The notes beneath the pieces were generated by a model that saw only the letters and a list, made by a program, of their open reading frames with translations, was not told the origin of the DNA and did no database searches. The translations under genes were made by a program, and so were the position numbers. Source: Bdellovibrionaceae bacterium UBA3535 (GTDB lineage: Bacteria > Bdellovibrionota > Bdellovibrionia > Bdellovibrionales > UBA840). Taken from it: a stretch of 64,000 nucleotides of DNA. The stretch covers positions 62,001 through 126,000 of the forward strand of contig DFOS01000015.1 in the NCBI GenBank assembly GCA_002376845.1, written 5' to 3'. This document shows positions 15,701 to 24,819 of this stretch, piece by piece; the first letter of the stretch is position 1, and every line of letters starts with the position of its first letter.

Positions 15701-17784
15701 TTTAGACGCTTTTCTAAAACTCTTGCTTTTTCTTCACCAAGCAATCGCTTCATGAAGTCTTGCGGCACATCTTTTAGCGATACGACGATCAATCCGTCAG
15801 TAGCATAGGTAGCGGTATCACCAGTATTAAAGTCTTTATCATCTTTAAAACTATAAAACCTGGCTCCGTGTTTAGCATATTGTTTTAGTAGTGGAGGAAT
15901 TTCCTCTAAGCCGGCAGCTAGAAATAGTTGATTGAGTTCATTGATGTCGTGAACGGACTTTAAAACGTTGGAGATGATTCGATCGAGCATCCAGGTCTGC
16001 TCTTTTAATTTACCGTAGTCAGGGACATACTTTTGTAGTTCACTGGAAGGATCGCCATAACGTTGCATCAAAAACTGCATGATCATTTTTTTCTCGGCAG
16101 CACCAAAGGAGCCCGAAATGGTTACGGGTCCAAAATAGGATTGAATTTGCCCATTTTGATAGGCAATCTCGGCTAGTCCCATCCATAAAAGGTTTAAAAC
16201 ACTAAGCTTTCTTCCTAAAGTAGCGGCTTTTTCCTGTTTGATTTGATAGGGACGTGAAACAAAGGAGCGGCCTAGCTCCACGGAATGCCCCAGTTTATCC
16301 ACAAAATCCCTTTGGTAGCCAAATAAAGAATGGGAATAAAGACTTTCTATGCCCTTTTCGTTAAGTAGTTTTTCTGTAAAACCCAAACGATAGGCCCCCA
16401 GAATTTCTTGAGTGTCATTGCGATAAACGATCATTTGGTGATAATACGGATCAAAAATATCCAAATCCAAGCTTTTACCAGTTCCCTCTTTGATTGGGCG
16501 AAAGGCCTCTTCTCGAAGTCGACCAATTTCTGTTAAAATTGGCTCCGAAGCATTCCCGGGCAATAGAAATATGGAAATATCCAGTTCGCTTCTAATGCCA
16601 TTGATTTTTCGAGGGATTTGCAAGCGGCTTAATTCATATTGCGTATTTACATCATTTTTCTCGCCGGCTTGATCTAGAGCGCGAAATCTTTCCAGTTCTT
16701 GTGCGATCAGTTTTGGATCGACGGGCTCAATGATGGCTTCCAATTGATTCAAGTTTTTTTTCTTTTTAGGTCGCTCTTTAATACGGGCTACTACATTCAA
16801 ATTCATTCTACCGGTTTTTGAATACTTTGCTGTATTACCTAAAAGGTAGGTTTGCGCGCGAAGAAAATCGGTAAATCCTTGGTCATCATACTTAGTTTTT
16901 CCCTCGGCATTACGAGAAATATAAGCATCATAATCTCTAGGGCTTAAAACGCTACCAAGGGCTACAGGTATTTGGTGATCGCGTTTGTTAATAATCTGGT
17001 AGGGCAAAAGTAGGTCGGTACGCAATTTGTAGCCGATATTTTTCAGCCAGTCTGCACGATGGTTTTTAATTAGCATGCCAGTAGCTTGAAAGATTCGCGA
17101 ATTGGTAGTTTCAAAATAAACTGGAAGTACATTGGCTTGGTGGCGCATGGCCACCAATGCAGCTGCCGTCTTCCATTCTGAATCATAAGGAGTGCGCCAA
17201 GGGTACTCAGCAGTGGACATTTCACCACTAGGAAAAACAATGAGTGCACCACCATTTTTTACATGTTGGTTCATGGCCACAATTGCTTTTTTATTGGCCA
17301 TTTGATTGGACTTTTTAAAATCCCCCACGTGAACGTCTAGTGGGATGGTATAGGCTTGAAGTTCAGGAATCATCTCATAGAGTTTGCTGCTAATGATGGC
17401 CTTAACATCAGAGCGCTTTTCTAGTAGCAATTTAAATAAAATTACTCCATCAATGGCACCCATGGGATGATTGGCCACAACAACTAAAGGCCCAGCTTCT
17501 GGAATTGCAGCAAATTTTTTTTCACTATATTTAATGTCTATATTTAAATGATTGAGAACAGCGTCGAAAAAATTATCAGGACGTTCTTGAAATCTTTCCT
17601 GTACCTTTTTGTATTCACGGTATGGTTTCAAAAAAAGATACTTTAGTTGTGAAGAGTTTTTGCTAACTTCTTTCATAAATAAATTTCCACATCTTTTTGT
17701 TTTGCCATCGGCAAAAGAAGCAAGGTGTGTTGTTAGTACAAGTAATACCCCAAATCCCCCCATGAGAATAGATTTTCTACTCAT
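15697..17784 (-). CDS. Two-domain acyltransferase, OlsF-like (OlsA-type plus OlsB-type)
   Basis: 695 residues. The N-terminal domain (about 60-300) is an LPLAT-type acyltransferase with NHPMGAIDG (His106, Asp112, the HX5D spacing of the OlsA-like subgroup) and FPSGEMS. The C-terminal domain (about 400-640) resembles the OlsB N-acyltransferase (EIGRLREEAFRPIKEG, ILGAYRLGF, LGRSFVSRPYQ). That order matches OlsF, which makes ornithine or related aminolipids in two steps. Odd point: from the ATG at 17784 (AAAGGA upstream) the first 26 residues look like a signal peptide or membrane anchor. An internal ATG before KEVSKNSSQ would remove it. The 3' end meets the AhpD-like gene. Confidence 0.78.
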   Translation of the reverse strand: MSRKSILMGGFGVLLVLTTHLASFADGKTKRCGNLFMKEVSKNSSQLKYLFLKPYREYKKVQERFQERPDNFFDAVLNHLNIDIKYSEKKFAAIPEAGPLVVVANHPMGAIDGVILFKLLLEKRSDVKAIISSKLYEMIPELQAYTIPLDVHVGDFKKSNQMANKKAIVAMNQHVKNGGALIVFPSGEMSTAEYPWRTPYDSEWKTAAALVAMRHQANVLPVYFETTNSRIFQATGMLIKNHRADWLKNIGYKLRTDLLLPYQIINKRDHQIPVALGSVLSPRDYDAYISRNAEGKTKYDDQGFTDFLRAQTYLLGNTAKYSKTGRMNLNVVARIKERPKKKKNLNQLEAIIEPVDPKLIAQELERFRALDQAGEKNDVNTQYELSRLQIPRKINGIRSELDISIFLLPGNASEPILTEIGRLREEAFRPIKEGTGKSLDLDIFDPYYHQMIVYRNDTQEILGAYRLGFTEKLLNEKGIESLYSHSLFGYQRDFVDKLGHSVELGRSFVSRPYQIKQEKAATLGRKLSVLNLLWMGLAEIAYQNGQIQSYFGPVTISGSFGAAEKKMIMQFLMQRYGDPSSELQKYVPDYGKLKEQTWMLDRIISNVLKSVHDINELNQLFLAAGLEEIPPLLKQYAKHGARFYSFKDDKDFNTGDTATYATDGLIVVSLKDVPQDFMKRLLGEEKARVLEKRLN

Positions 17785-17892
17785 GGATTGTCCTTTTTTT
17801 GTATTTTGACTGATTCGTGCAGGATTTACATGAATGTGGCGTAAAGAGCTAAATATAAATCGCAAATATATAATTTTTTTAAAGCAGAAGTG

Positions 17893-19056
17893 CTAAAATT
17901 CGGCCCGAAACATCATATTGCCACCTTCCCACAATTGTGAAGCTCTATCGGCATCAAAAGTAAGAAAAATCAGCGTTTCCACTTTGGGGTTAAATTCATA
18001 GCGGTAAACTAGATTCAAACGGTGCTCGATTTTACTGTCGCTATTATCTTCGTTGTAAGCGGTAGTATCAAAGCCAAGTCGCCAGTGGTTGCTGCGATCA
18101 CTTAGGCGGTAAGTAAAATAGGGGAGATGAAAGAAAGTTTTCTCTTCTGAAATAGGACCGTCATAGTCTCGGTAAGCCATATGATAGCCAAGTGTCCAAC
18201 GAAGCCACTCCCGTTCTACTTGTAATAAGTGGCGCTGAAAATCTTGTGTTTGAGAGCTATGGGTATGCTCCTCTTTTTTGTTTTCCATATGTAGGCGAAG
18301 GGCCCAGTATCCAAGTCCGCGGGCTTGCCTGCGGGCTTGCATTCCCAGCACACTTCTCTCATAGGCAAAAGTTTGGTTGCTATCTGGCACTTGCCAGGTA
18401 GTCTTCGACTCCCAGCGAAAGTACAGCTCTTGGAACTCAAAAGGATTCAGGCTTCGGCGAAAGACAATACCTGTGGCAACGGGTTCTTTGGTGTATTTCT
18501 CGGTACCATCATTTCGTTTGTTATAAGCAAAGTCATTCATTCGATAAAATAGGCGAATAGTTCCATCTTCTTGCCAACGCTTTAAAATCGCAAAGCCTAG
18601 GTCATTTTCTTCTTTATAAGTATCGGTTTCACCCTCAATGGCAGCCCCCCAGGAGCCAGCCGTGTTCCATCGCTGAAATTCAAAAATTAAATGGCGATCT
18701 TCTCTTTCCAAATCGGACTCATCGAAAAAACGAAGGTGGACTTGGGTTTGTTCATCAAGATCTTGTTCTAATTTTATACGATATCTTGTCATAAAGCGTT
18801 TTGAGCTTAAAGAACCAGTAGTAGAATCAAAAACATTTTTTTGTGCTAGCCATTTTGCCTGCCACTCAAAAGGTAGTAAGAAGGTTAGATAGTCGGAATG
18901 ATATTCCGAATCAATGTCGCTGGGATCTTCAAAGTTTTGATAGTCCCGGTAGAAGGGGCTCATATATTCAGGTTGTTCTTCAAATGCCCAAAGGCTTAAA
19001 ATTAGTAAAAAGCTTAGCATATTTGTGCACTTAGCACTTATTCTAAGTCTCGTCAT
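17893..19056 (-). CDS. Predicted outer-membrane beta-barrel protein
   Basis: 387 residues. A basic n-region and hydrophobic stretch (MLSFLLILSLWAF) form a signal peptide. The mature protein has repeated alternating strands rich in Tyr, Trp, Arg and Phe (for example HLIFEFQRWN, TIRLFYRMNDF, YWALRLHMEN, HRLNLVYRYEF) and ends in Phe (MMFRAEF), the pattern of outer-membrane barrels recognised by BamA. I do not recognise a named family. The ATG at 19056 is kept because it supplies the positive n-region; an ATG at 19020 would not. No clear ribosome-binding site. Divergent from the gene at 19117. Confidence 0.68.
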   Translation of the reverse strand: MTRLRISAKCTNMLSFLLILSLWAFEEQPEYMSPFYRDYQNFEDPSDIDSEYHSDYLTFLLPFEWQAKWLAQKNVFDSTTGSLSSKRFMTRYRIKLEQDLDEQTQVHLRFFDESDLEREDRHLIFEFQRWNTAGSWGAAIEGETDTYKEENDLGFAILKRWQEDGTIRLFYRMNDFAYNKRNDGTEKYTKEPVATGIVFRRSLNPFEFQELYFRWESKTTWQVPDSNQTFAYERSVLGMQARRQARGLGYWALRLHMENKKEEHTHSSQTQDFQRHLLQVEREWLRWTLGYHMAYRDYDGPISEEKTFFHLPYFTYRLSDRSNHWRLGFDTTAYNEDNSDSKIEHRLNLVYRYEFNPKVETLIFLTFDADRASQLWEGGNMMFRAEF

Positions 19057-19116
19057 TAAGAATCGATTGATAGCAGGATAAAAATGGTGTTAGCTCTAAA
19101 TTGATAAGGAGATATT

Positions 19117-19500
19117 ATGAACTGGCTGATACTTTTTATGTTCAGTTTGATGCCCCATCTGGCTGTAGCGGCTGATTTTGATTACACCATAGATATAGCG
19201 ACAATCAATGAATCGGCTCCTATGGAATTGGATTTCGGTAATATATTATATGGAGATCATTTTATTAAGAATGTGCAACTGAAAAATTCTGGTGCTAAGC
19301 CAATTGAAAGGTTGAAATTGGATATTTATGGTTTTGAATATTTTCTAGAACATGAATGTCCAAATTTACTGCCGCCTAATGCTTCATGTGCTGTGCAAGT
19401 TCTATTTTGGCCAGAAATGCCTGGTCTGCATCGAGGTTTTTTAATAATTGAAACCTCTGGTTTAAATGTAAATATTCCGATGAAAACATTGGTGTTATAA
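19117..19500 (+). CDS. Secreted single-domain ASH/Ig-like protein
   Basis: 127 residues with a signal peptide (LILFMFSLMPHLAVAA). The mature part has the pattern of ASPM-SPD-2-Hydin or DUF1573-type Ig folds: LDFGNILYGDHFIKNVQLKNSG, a central ECPNLLPPNASCAVQVLFWP with two cysteines, then GLHRGFLIIETSG. These domains usually mediate protein binding; this one stands alone. TAAGGAG precedes the ATG. Possibly translated together with the membrane protein 31 bases downstream. Confidence 0.65.
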   Translation: MNWLILFMFSLMPHLAVAADFDYTIDIATINESAPMELDFGNILYGDHFIKNVQLKNSGAKPIERLKLDIYGFEYFLEHECPNLLPPNASCAVQVLFWPEMPGLHRGFLIIETSGLNVNIPMKTLVL

Positions 19501-19531
19501 AATTAAGATCTAAATTAATGGTATAGAATCA

Positions 19532-20035
19532 ATGTTGGTATTTCTTTTAATCCTAATGATAGTTCAGATGAGTCTTTTCCATATTGATGAATATTATTTT
19601 CATCGACGCAGAAAAGTGAAACGTAGTGAAATCGTGAATGCATTGATCGATGGAAGCCTTTACGTTCTTCCGTTGTGTATTGCTGTTTTCACCCCTTTCA
19701 CAATGGAATGGCGGATTGTTTTTATTGTTTTAGCAAGCATCTCTTGTATATCCATTGCTAAAAATGAGTACTTTTACCCGAAGCTAGATCGACAGGAGCG
19801 ATTGGTTCATTCCTTTTTGTATGTCTTGCACCCCATCCTCTTATACACATTTTATATTTCTTGGCAGGAAGATTTCTTTAATAAATACCCCTATTTTTGG
19901 ATTGTACAGATCACTTATTTAGGGCTTGGCCTGCGTACTTTGGCGCACCAGTTAATTTATTGGAACTACATATACAGTGACGATTTGCACGAACAGAATT
20001 TAAAAAATGATTCCCATCCCAAGGCGCAGGCTTAG
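19532..20035 (+). CDS. Small multi-pass membrane protein of unknown function
   Basis: 167 residues with about five hydrophobic segments (MLVFLLILMIVQM, ALIDGSLYVLPLCIAVF, IVFIVLASISCIS, FLYVLHPILLYTFYISW, FWIVQITYLGLGL). A conserved-looking cytoplasmic patch HIDEYYFHRRRKVKRSE follows the first segment. I do not recognise the family. No strong ribosome-binding site is seen, so coupling to the preceding gene is likely. Its last 36 bases overlap the convergent barrel gene. Confidence 0.6.
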   Translation: MLVFLLILMIVQMSLFHIDEYYFHRRRKVKRSEIVNALIDGSLYVLPLCIAVFTPFTMEWRIVFIVLASISCISIAKNEYFYPKLDRQERLVHSFLYVLHPILLYTFYISWQEDFFNKYPYFWIVQITYLGLGLRTLAHQLIYWNYIYSDDLHEQNLKNDSHPKAQA

Positions 20036-20743
20036 GGTTTCATTTTCAGGCTCTACCAAATTGTCAACTCCATCAAAGGCGCTCTCAGAAGCATCAACTT
20101 TCCACTGGTGGGCGCGTAAGTATACTTTGGTTTGCACAGAGGCGGGAATGATCCAGCCTATTTCTAATCCCATACCTTTTCCATCATTTTGTTTTAGTTC
20201 CACATCACGCCTGCCGCCCCCTGTATCTGACATATAAGAGGTATTTAAGCCCTCAAGCCAGTGATCATATTCAAAGCTATAGTAAAAACGACCACTGTAG
20301 ACGGTAAGCTTTAATGGAATGTATTGATATTCCGTCTCTCTGCGGTAGGAAACAATGAGGTCATTGTGCCAAAATCGCTGCGCATATCCCGTGCTCAAAA
20401 CCGTATTGCCAAAAACAAAGTGAAGCTTTGCTTTTAAGTGGTAGAGGTAGTCTCCCGTCATGACTTGTACTGGAGTGCCGCCAAAGGTGGAGCCATCATA
20501 TTGTAGGCGACCATCCCAATAAGACCCATACAAGCTAAAACTAATATTTGGTGATATCAATATACCAGATTCGAGTTCAACACCGCCGTTTGTGCCCTCC
20601 TCTGTCATGACTCCCGGTTCTTCATAGGAAAAATCCTCATAAATTAGACCAATATGCAATCTAGATCTTGCTTCTATTATTCCTGGGTTGGTTTGGGCAT
20701 AAAGACTTGTGCTTAGGAAAAAGGAAATGATAAATATGCGCAT
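20000..20743 (-). CDS. Predicted small outer-membrane beta-barrel protein
   Basis: 247 residues with a signal peptide (MRIFIISFFLSTSLYAQ). The mature chain alternates polar and hydrophobic residues in strands rich in Tyr and Gly (SFSLYGSYWDGRLQYDG, YLYHLKAKLHFVFG, YYSFEYDHWLEG) and ends LSLRLGMGIIF, a C-terminal Phe typical of barrels. Probably 10-12 strands. No family recognised. Transcribed convergently with the preceding membrane protein, overlapping by 36 bases. Confidence 0.66.
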   Translation of the reverse strand: MRIFIISFFLSTSLYAQTNPGIIEARSRLHIGLIYEDFSYEEPGVMTEEGTNGGVELESGILISPNISFSLYGSYWDGRLQYDGSTFGGTPVQVMTGDYLYHLKAKLHFVFGNTVLSTGYAQRFWHNDLIVSYRRETEYQYIPLKLTVYSGRFYYSFEYDHWLEGLNTSYMSDTGGGRRDVELKQNDGKGMGLEIGWIIPASVQTKVYLRAHQWKVDASESAFDGVDNLVEPENETLSLRLGMGIIF

Positions 20744-20831
20744 ACATAGATGCTAACACTAAATATAAGTAAGATTTGAATTCTTTCTTGGAGATATACA
20801 GACTTTTGTCTAAGATACTATTGAGGTAAAT

Positions 20832-21893
20832 ATGTCACAATCATTACGCAATAGCTTTATTGTTTTGGGTTTAATCTTAGTTTTAAGCTTTGTTGTCTAT
20901 GGTTTGGGCTCAGCATTATTTCCGCTTTTAATAGCATTTGGTTTGGCTTATCTGTTTTTTCCTCTGGTAAAAAAATTAGAGGCGAAGGGATTTAGTAGAA
21001 GCTATGTTGTGATTTTTATTTTTTCCGCGATTGTTTTTCTATTGGCATTGGTGGCGCTTTTAATTTTACCAGGATTTCTGCGTGACTTAAATGATTTGAT
21101 CAATAGTTTTCCCAAAATTGTAAGTACGGTTTTGGCAAAGCTTGAGAATTGGCTGGCGCTATTAGGAAAAGATGTAGATCTTAGTAAAGATCAGATACGC
21201 TTATATTTGCAAAATCATTCGCAAGAGGTCTCCGCTTCCATGCTAAAGAAAATCCTTTTAGGAATAGGAGGTGTTTTCTCTGGTGCGATAGAATGGTTGC
21301 TTGGCATTTTAAATTTCTTTTTGATTCCTTTATTCTTCTTTTATGTCATCCATGATTACGAAAAGTTATCCAATGAGTTCTTGTCCTTGTTTCCTCGGCA
21401 AGCTAAAGAAAAAATGCGCGAGTATATGGAAGTGGCCAACAGAGTGCTTAATGGTTACATTCGCGGGCAAATTCTTGTGGCGCTAATTCTAGCCATCTTA
21501 TATTCAGCCGGTCTAAGTCTAATTGGATTGCCTTTTGGCTTTGCCATTGGATTTATTTCTGGATTTATTAGCATCATTCCTTACGCCGGATTCACAATAG
21601 GTTTTGCCACGGCACTTGCCGTAGGCTTGGCCCATTATGAATTGTCTCTAATTATTGGTATTGTTTTGGTTTTTACCATTGTTCAAGCTTTAGAGGGATC
21701 TCTAATTACCCCCAAGTTGGTTGGCAACAAAGTTGGGCTAAGTGAGCTCCATACTATGTTAGCCTTAATTATTGGCGGCAATCTTTTCGGCCTTTTAGGC
21801 ATGCTTATCGCGATACCTGTGGCGGCCATCTTTAAAGCGGTATTTCTAGATCTTAAGCAGGTATACCAGAGCCTAGAATTTTATAAAAAGTAA
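20832..21893 (+). CDS. AI-2E family (PerM/UPF0118) membrane permease
   Basis: 353 residues, usual for this family. Order: N-terminal membrane hairpin, a coiled stretch (LNDLINSFPKIVSTVLAKLE), then the conserved C-terminal core with NGYIRGQILVALILAILYSAGL, GFISGFISIIPYAGFTIG and LEGSLITPKLVGNKVGL. Family members include the AI-2 exporter TqsA and sodium/proton or other efflux permeases, so the substrate cannot be named. It stands alone between a divergent barrel gene and the glucan module. Confidence 0.9.
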   Translation: MSQSLRNSFIVLGLILVLSFVVYGLGSALFPLLIAFGLAYLFFPLVKKLEAKGFSRSYVVIFIFSAIVFLLALVALLILPGFLRDLNDLINSFPKIVSTVLAKLENWLALLGKDVDLSKDQIRLYLQNHSQEVSASMLKKILLGIGGVFSGAIEWLLGILNFFLIPLFFFYVIHDYEKLSNEFLSLFPRQAKEKMREYMEVANRVLNGYIRGQILVALILAILYSAGLSLIGLPFGFAIGFISGFISIIPYAGFTIGFATALAVGLAHYELSLIIGIVLVFTIVQALEGSLITPKLVGNKVGLSELHTMLALIIGGNLFGLLGMLIAIPVAAIFKAVFLDLKQVYQSLEFYKK

Positions 21894-22006
21894 GCATTTT
21901 ACTAATGCCTGAGTGTCATTTTGGCAAAGTATTAGCTAGATATTAGAAATAGCTTGGCCAGAGTAAAACCTCCCTATATATTTCCACTCGTTTCTTGGGG
22001 GGATCT

Positions 22007-23239
22007 ATGAAAATTTTAAGCTTATTCCTAATTGTATTCTTATCCGCATCGGCTGGCGCCAATGACTTTTATGATTGGTACAAAGAGCAAAGACAAATAT
22101 CCATGCAACGCTTATTGGATAATATTTCTCGCCATGATACACCAAGAGGTTTTGTGGTTGCCTCACCCTCAAAATACGATCCGGATTATTATTATCATTG
22201 GGTGCGTGATGCCGCCTTGGTAATGCGGGCGTTAGATAAAAATTTAGAATATGGGAAATTAAAATTATCTCTATTTCATGATTACATCATGTTGGTGCGT
22301 CACCACCAGAATGTTTATAGCCTTACTGGTTTAGGGGAGCCAAAGTTCAATGCTGACGGCACGAGTTATCAGGGGCCATGGGGTCGACCACAGAATGACG
22401 GTCCGGCACTACGTAGCATTACTCTAATACATTATGCGCTTCAACTCTTGGAGCAGGGAGAAAAAGATTATGTCGTTAAATACCTATATGCGAACCGTCT
22501 TCCCGCACAAGGTGTGATCAAAAAGGATTTGGAGTATGTCTCGCATAATTGGTATCACCATGACTTTGACCTTTGGGAAGAGGTGAAGGGCCATCATTTT
22601 TATACTCGTATGGTACAGCGAACGGCACTCGTTTTGGGGGCGCATCTTGCTCGCAAGTTAAATGATGAGGGGGCTGCTCGTTGGTACCTGGAGCAAGCCA
22701 AAATCATCAATGAAAAATTGGATGCACATTACTCAAAAGAAAAGGGATATATTCTTACTACCTTAGATCGTGTGGGTGGTTTGGATTATAAGTATTCTAA
22801 CTTAGATGCCTCGGTCATTTTAGCCGTGAATCATGCGTGGCTACCGGGCATGTCGTTTGGGCCTACGGATGCAAGAGTGGTGCAAACTTACAATGCCTTA
22901 GTAAATGCTTTTCAACGGGTCTATCCAATCAACCACCATGGGTATCCAGGCGTAGCCATTGGCCGCTATCCCGAAGATCGTTATTTTGGCGGCAACCCTT
23001 GGTTTTTGCTTACAAATGGGATGGCGGAGTATCTAAACCTTTATGCTCAAGTTGTGGAAAAAGATAAGCCGGATTTGGCAAGGCGACTACGTTCGGATGC
23101 AATTCTTTATTTAAAAAGATCGCGACTGCATATGGGCGAAGATGGGAATATGGCCGAGCAATATGACAAATATAACGGTTATATGCTGGGAGCAAAAGAT
23201 CTCACCTGGAGTTATGCTTCGTTTTTAACGGTTGAGTAA
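22007..23239 (+). CDS. Secreted glucoamylase-like glycoside hydrolase, family GH15
   Basis: 410 residues. The start at 22007 follows GGGGGG and gives a signal peptide (MKILSLFLIVFLSASAGA). GH15 features: an opening RGFVVASPSKYDPDYYYHWVRDAAL, the catalytic-acid region DFDLWEEVKGHHF, the GVAIGRYPEDRYFGGNPWFL block, and a final MAEQYDKYNG whose Glu fits the catalytic base. The enzyme would release glucose from alpha-glucans in the periplasm or outside. A sugar symporter and a glucokinase follow at once, making a complete route from glucan to glucose 6-phosphate. Confidence 0.92.
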   Translation: MKILSLFLIVFLSASAGANDFYDWYKEQRQISMQRLLDNISRHDTPRGFVVASPSKYDPDYYYHWVRDAALVMRALDKNLEYGKLKLSLFHDYIMLVRHHQNVYSLTGLGEPKFNADGTSYQGPWGRPQNDGPALRSITLIHYALQLLEQGEKDYVVKYLYANRLPAQGVIKKDLEYVSHNWYHHDFDLWEEVKGHHFYTRMVQRTALVLGAHLARKLNDEGAARWYLEQAKIINEKLDAHYSKEKGYILTTLDRVGGLDYKYSNLDASVILAVNHAWLPGMSFGPTDARVVQTYNALVNAFQRVYPINHHGYPGVAIGRYPEDRYFGGNPWFLLTNGMAEYLNLYAQVVEKDKPDLARRLRSDAILYLKRSRLHMGEDGNMAEQYDKYNGYMLGAKDLTWSYASFLTVE

Positions 23240-23244
23240 TATAG

Positions 23245-24819
23245 GTGGATCTTTCAAACCTCGATTTTTTATTCATTGCCCTATATTTTGTAGCAGTCTT
23301 TGCTGTAGCTCGGTGGGCATACCAAAAAGATAGTGCGGAAGATTATTTTCTGGGTGGGCGCAATCTATCATGGTTTGTTATTGGCGCTTCCTTATTTGCT
23401 TCCAATATAGGTTCGGAGCATTTAATTGGCTTAGCTGGTGATGGAGCTAAGGGAGGCGTTGCGGTTGCCCAATTTGAAATTTTAGCAGGTTTGATTTTGC
23501 TGCTTCTTGCTTGGTTGTTTGTGCCTTTTTACTTAAAATCAGGCGTTACGACCATGCCGGAGTTTTTGGAAATGCGTTATGGCAGGCCTGCTCGAAATTA
23601 TTTGTCTTTTATATCCATAGTTTCTTATTTGCTGACAAAAATTTCTGTCACCATATTCGCAGGTGCTGTGGTCTTTGAAGCCATGGGCTTTTCCTTTTGG
23701 TTAGGCGCCTCACTCACGGTTGTTGCCACAGGTATCTACACAGCATTGGGAGGACTTCGAGCCGTAATTTATACGGATACCATACAAGTAATCCTTATGA
23801 TTGTAGGAGCTATATTGGTTTCTTATTTTGGCTTGCAGCAACTGGGAGGCATTCAGGCTTTTCGAGCGGAAGTGCCAGAGACTTTTTTTAAAATATGGCG
23901 ACCCAGTACGGATTCTACTTTTCCTTGGACAGGAATTGTTCTTGGAGCTCCGATACTTGGAATTTGGTATTGGTGCACGGATCAGTTTATTGTGCAAAGA
24001 GTCTTGTCTGCAAAAAATGAATCACAAGCAAGAAAGGGCTCCATCTTTGCTGGCTACTTAAAGATTTTGCCGCTGTTTATTTTTGTTTTTCCAGGAATGA
24101 TAGCCTTTGCTTTGGCAGAAAAAGGTTTTTTTACCATGGAAAAAGCGGACCATGCGTTGCCGCTTTTAATTTCCCACATATTACCAGGTGGCGTGCGAGG
24201 TTTGGTTTTGGCCGGCCTGCTTGCAGCATTGATGAGTTCACTCTCTAGTGTATTCAATTCTTGCTCCACTTTGATCACCTATGATTGGTATAAAACTCGC
24301 AATCCCCAAGCTTCACAAAAAGATTTATTCCGCGTAGGACAAATCAGCACAGTTTTTCTGGTTTTAATGGGAATGGCATGGATACCTTTTATGCAGTATA
24401 TTTCTAGTAGTTTGTTTACTTACATACAAAGTGTGCAGGCTTATATATCGCCGCCAGTGGCAGCGGTGTTTTTGTGGGGTTTATTCTATAAAAAGGCAAA
24501 TTTGTATGGCGCTATGGCTAGTTTGCTATGTGGTTTTGTTCTTGGGTTGCTGCGCTTTGTTTGCGAAATCGGGCAAGCACAATTGGATGGCTGGTTATTG
24601 GCAATAACAAATATTAACTTTTTGCATTTCGCGTTTTTATTGTTTGTGATTTGTTCGTTGGTATTGGTCTTTGTAAGCATGTGGACCTATGATAGTCCTA
24701 GGGAGTCTGCCAGAGAACTTATGATTCGAGGTCCTTTTAAAGTGAAGGACCCGATAGATGCATTATTAAGTTTGGGTTTGGTTTTGATTATTATAATCAT
24801 ATGGGTGGTCTTTTCATAA
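23245..24819 (+). CDS. Sodium:sugar symporter (SSS/SGLT family)
   Basis: 524 residues with about 14 membrane segments. SSS features: YFLGGRNLSWFVIGASLFASNIGSEHLIGLAGDGA, YTALGGLRAVIYTDTIQ, WYWCTDQFIVQRVLSAKN and LAALMSSLSSVFNS. The SEHLIGLAG and TDQ blocks are typical of the glucose-type SGLT branch. It likely imports glucose released by the GH15 enzyme with sodium. The GTG start lies five bases after the glucoamylase stop; translation is probably coupled. The next gene begins directly at its stop. Confidence 0.92.
   Translation: MDLSNLDFLFIALYFVAVFAVARWAYQKDSAEDYFLGGRNLSWFVIGASLFASNIGSEHLIGLAGDGAKGGVAVAQFEILAGLILLLLAWLFVPFYLKSGVTTMPEFLEMRYGRPARNYLSFISIVSYLLTKISVTIFAGAVVFEAMGFSFWLGASLTVVATGIYTALGGLRAVIYTDTIQVILMIVGAILVSYFGLQQLGGIQAFRAEVPETFFKIWRPSTDSTFPWTGIVLGAPILGIWYWCTDQFIVQRVLSAKNESQARKGSIFAGYLKILPLFIFVFPGMIAFALAEKGFFTMEKADHALPLLISHILPGGVRGLVLAGLLAALMSSLSSVFNSCSTLITYDWYKTRNPQASQKDLFRVGQISTVFLVLMGMAWIPFMQYISSSLFTYIQSVQAYISPPVAAVFLWGLFYKKANLYGAMASLLCGFVLGLLRFVCEIGQAQLDGWLLAITNINFLHFAFLLFVICSLVLVFVSMWTYDSPRESARELMIRGPFKVKDPIDALLSLGLVLIIIIIWVVFS

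Noticed and set aside
21922..21937. Sigma-54-like TGGCA...TAGCT upstream of the glucoamylase gene
   Set aside because: The GG/GC spacing is right, but three consensus bases are missing, so it is too weak beside the exact site at 29183.
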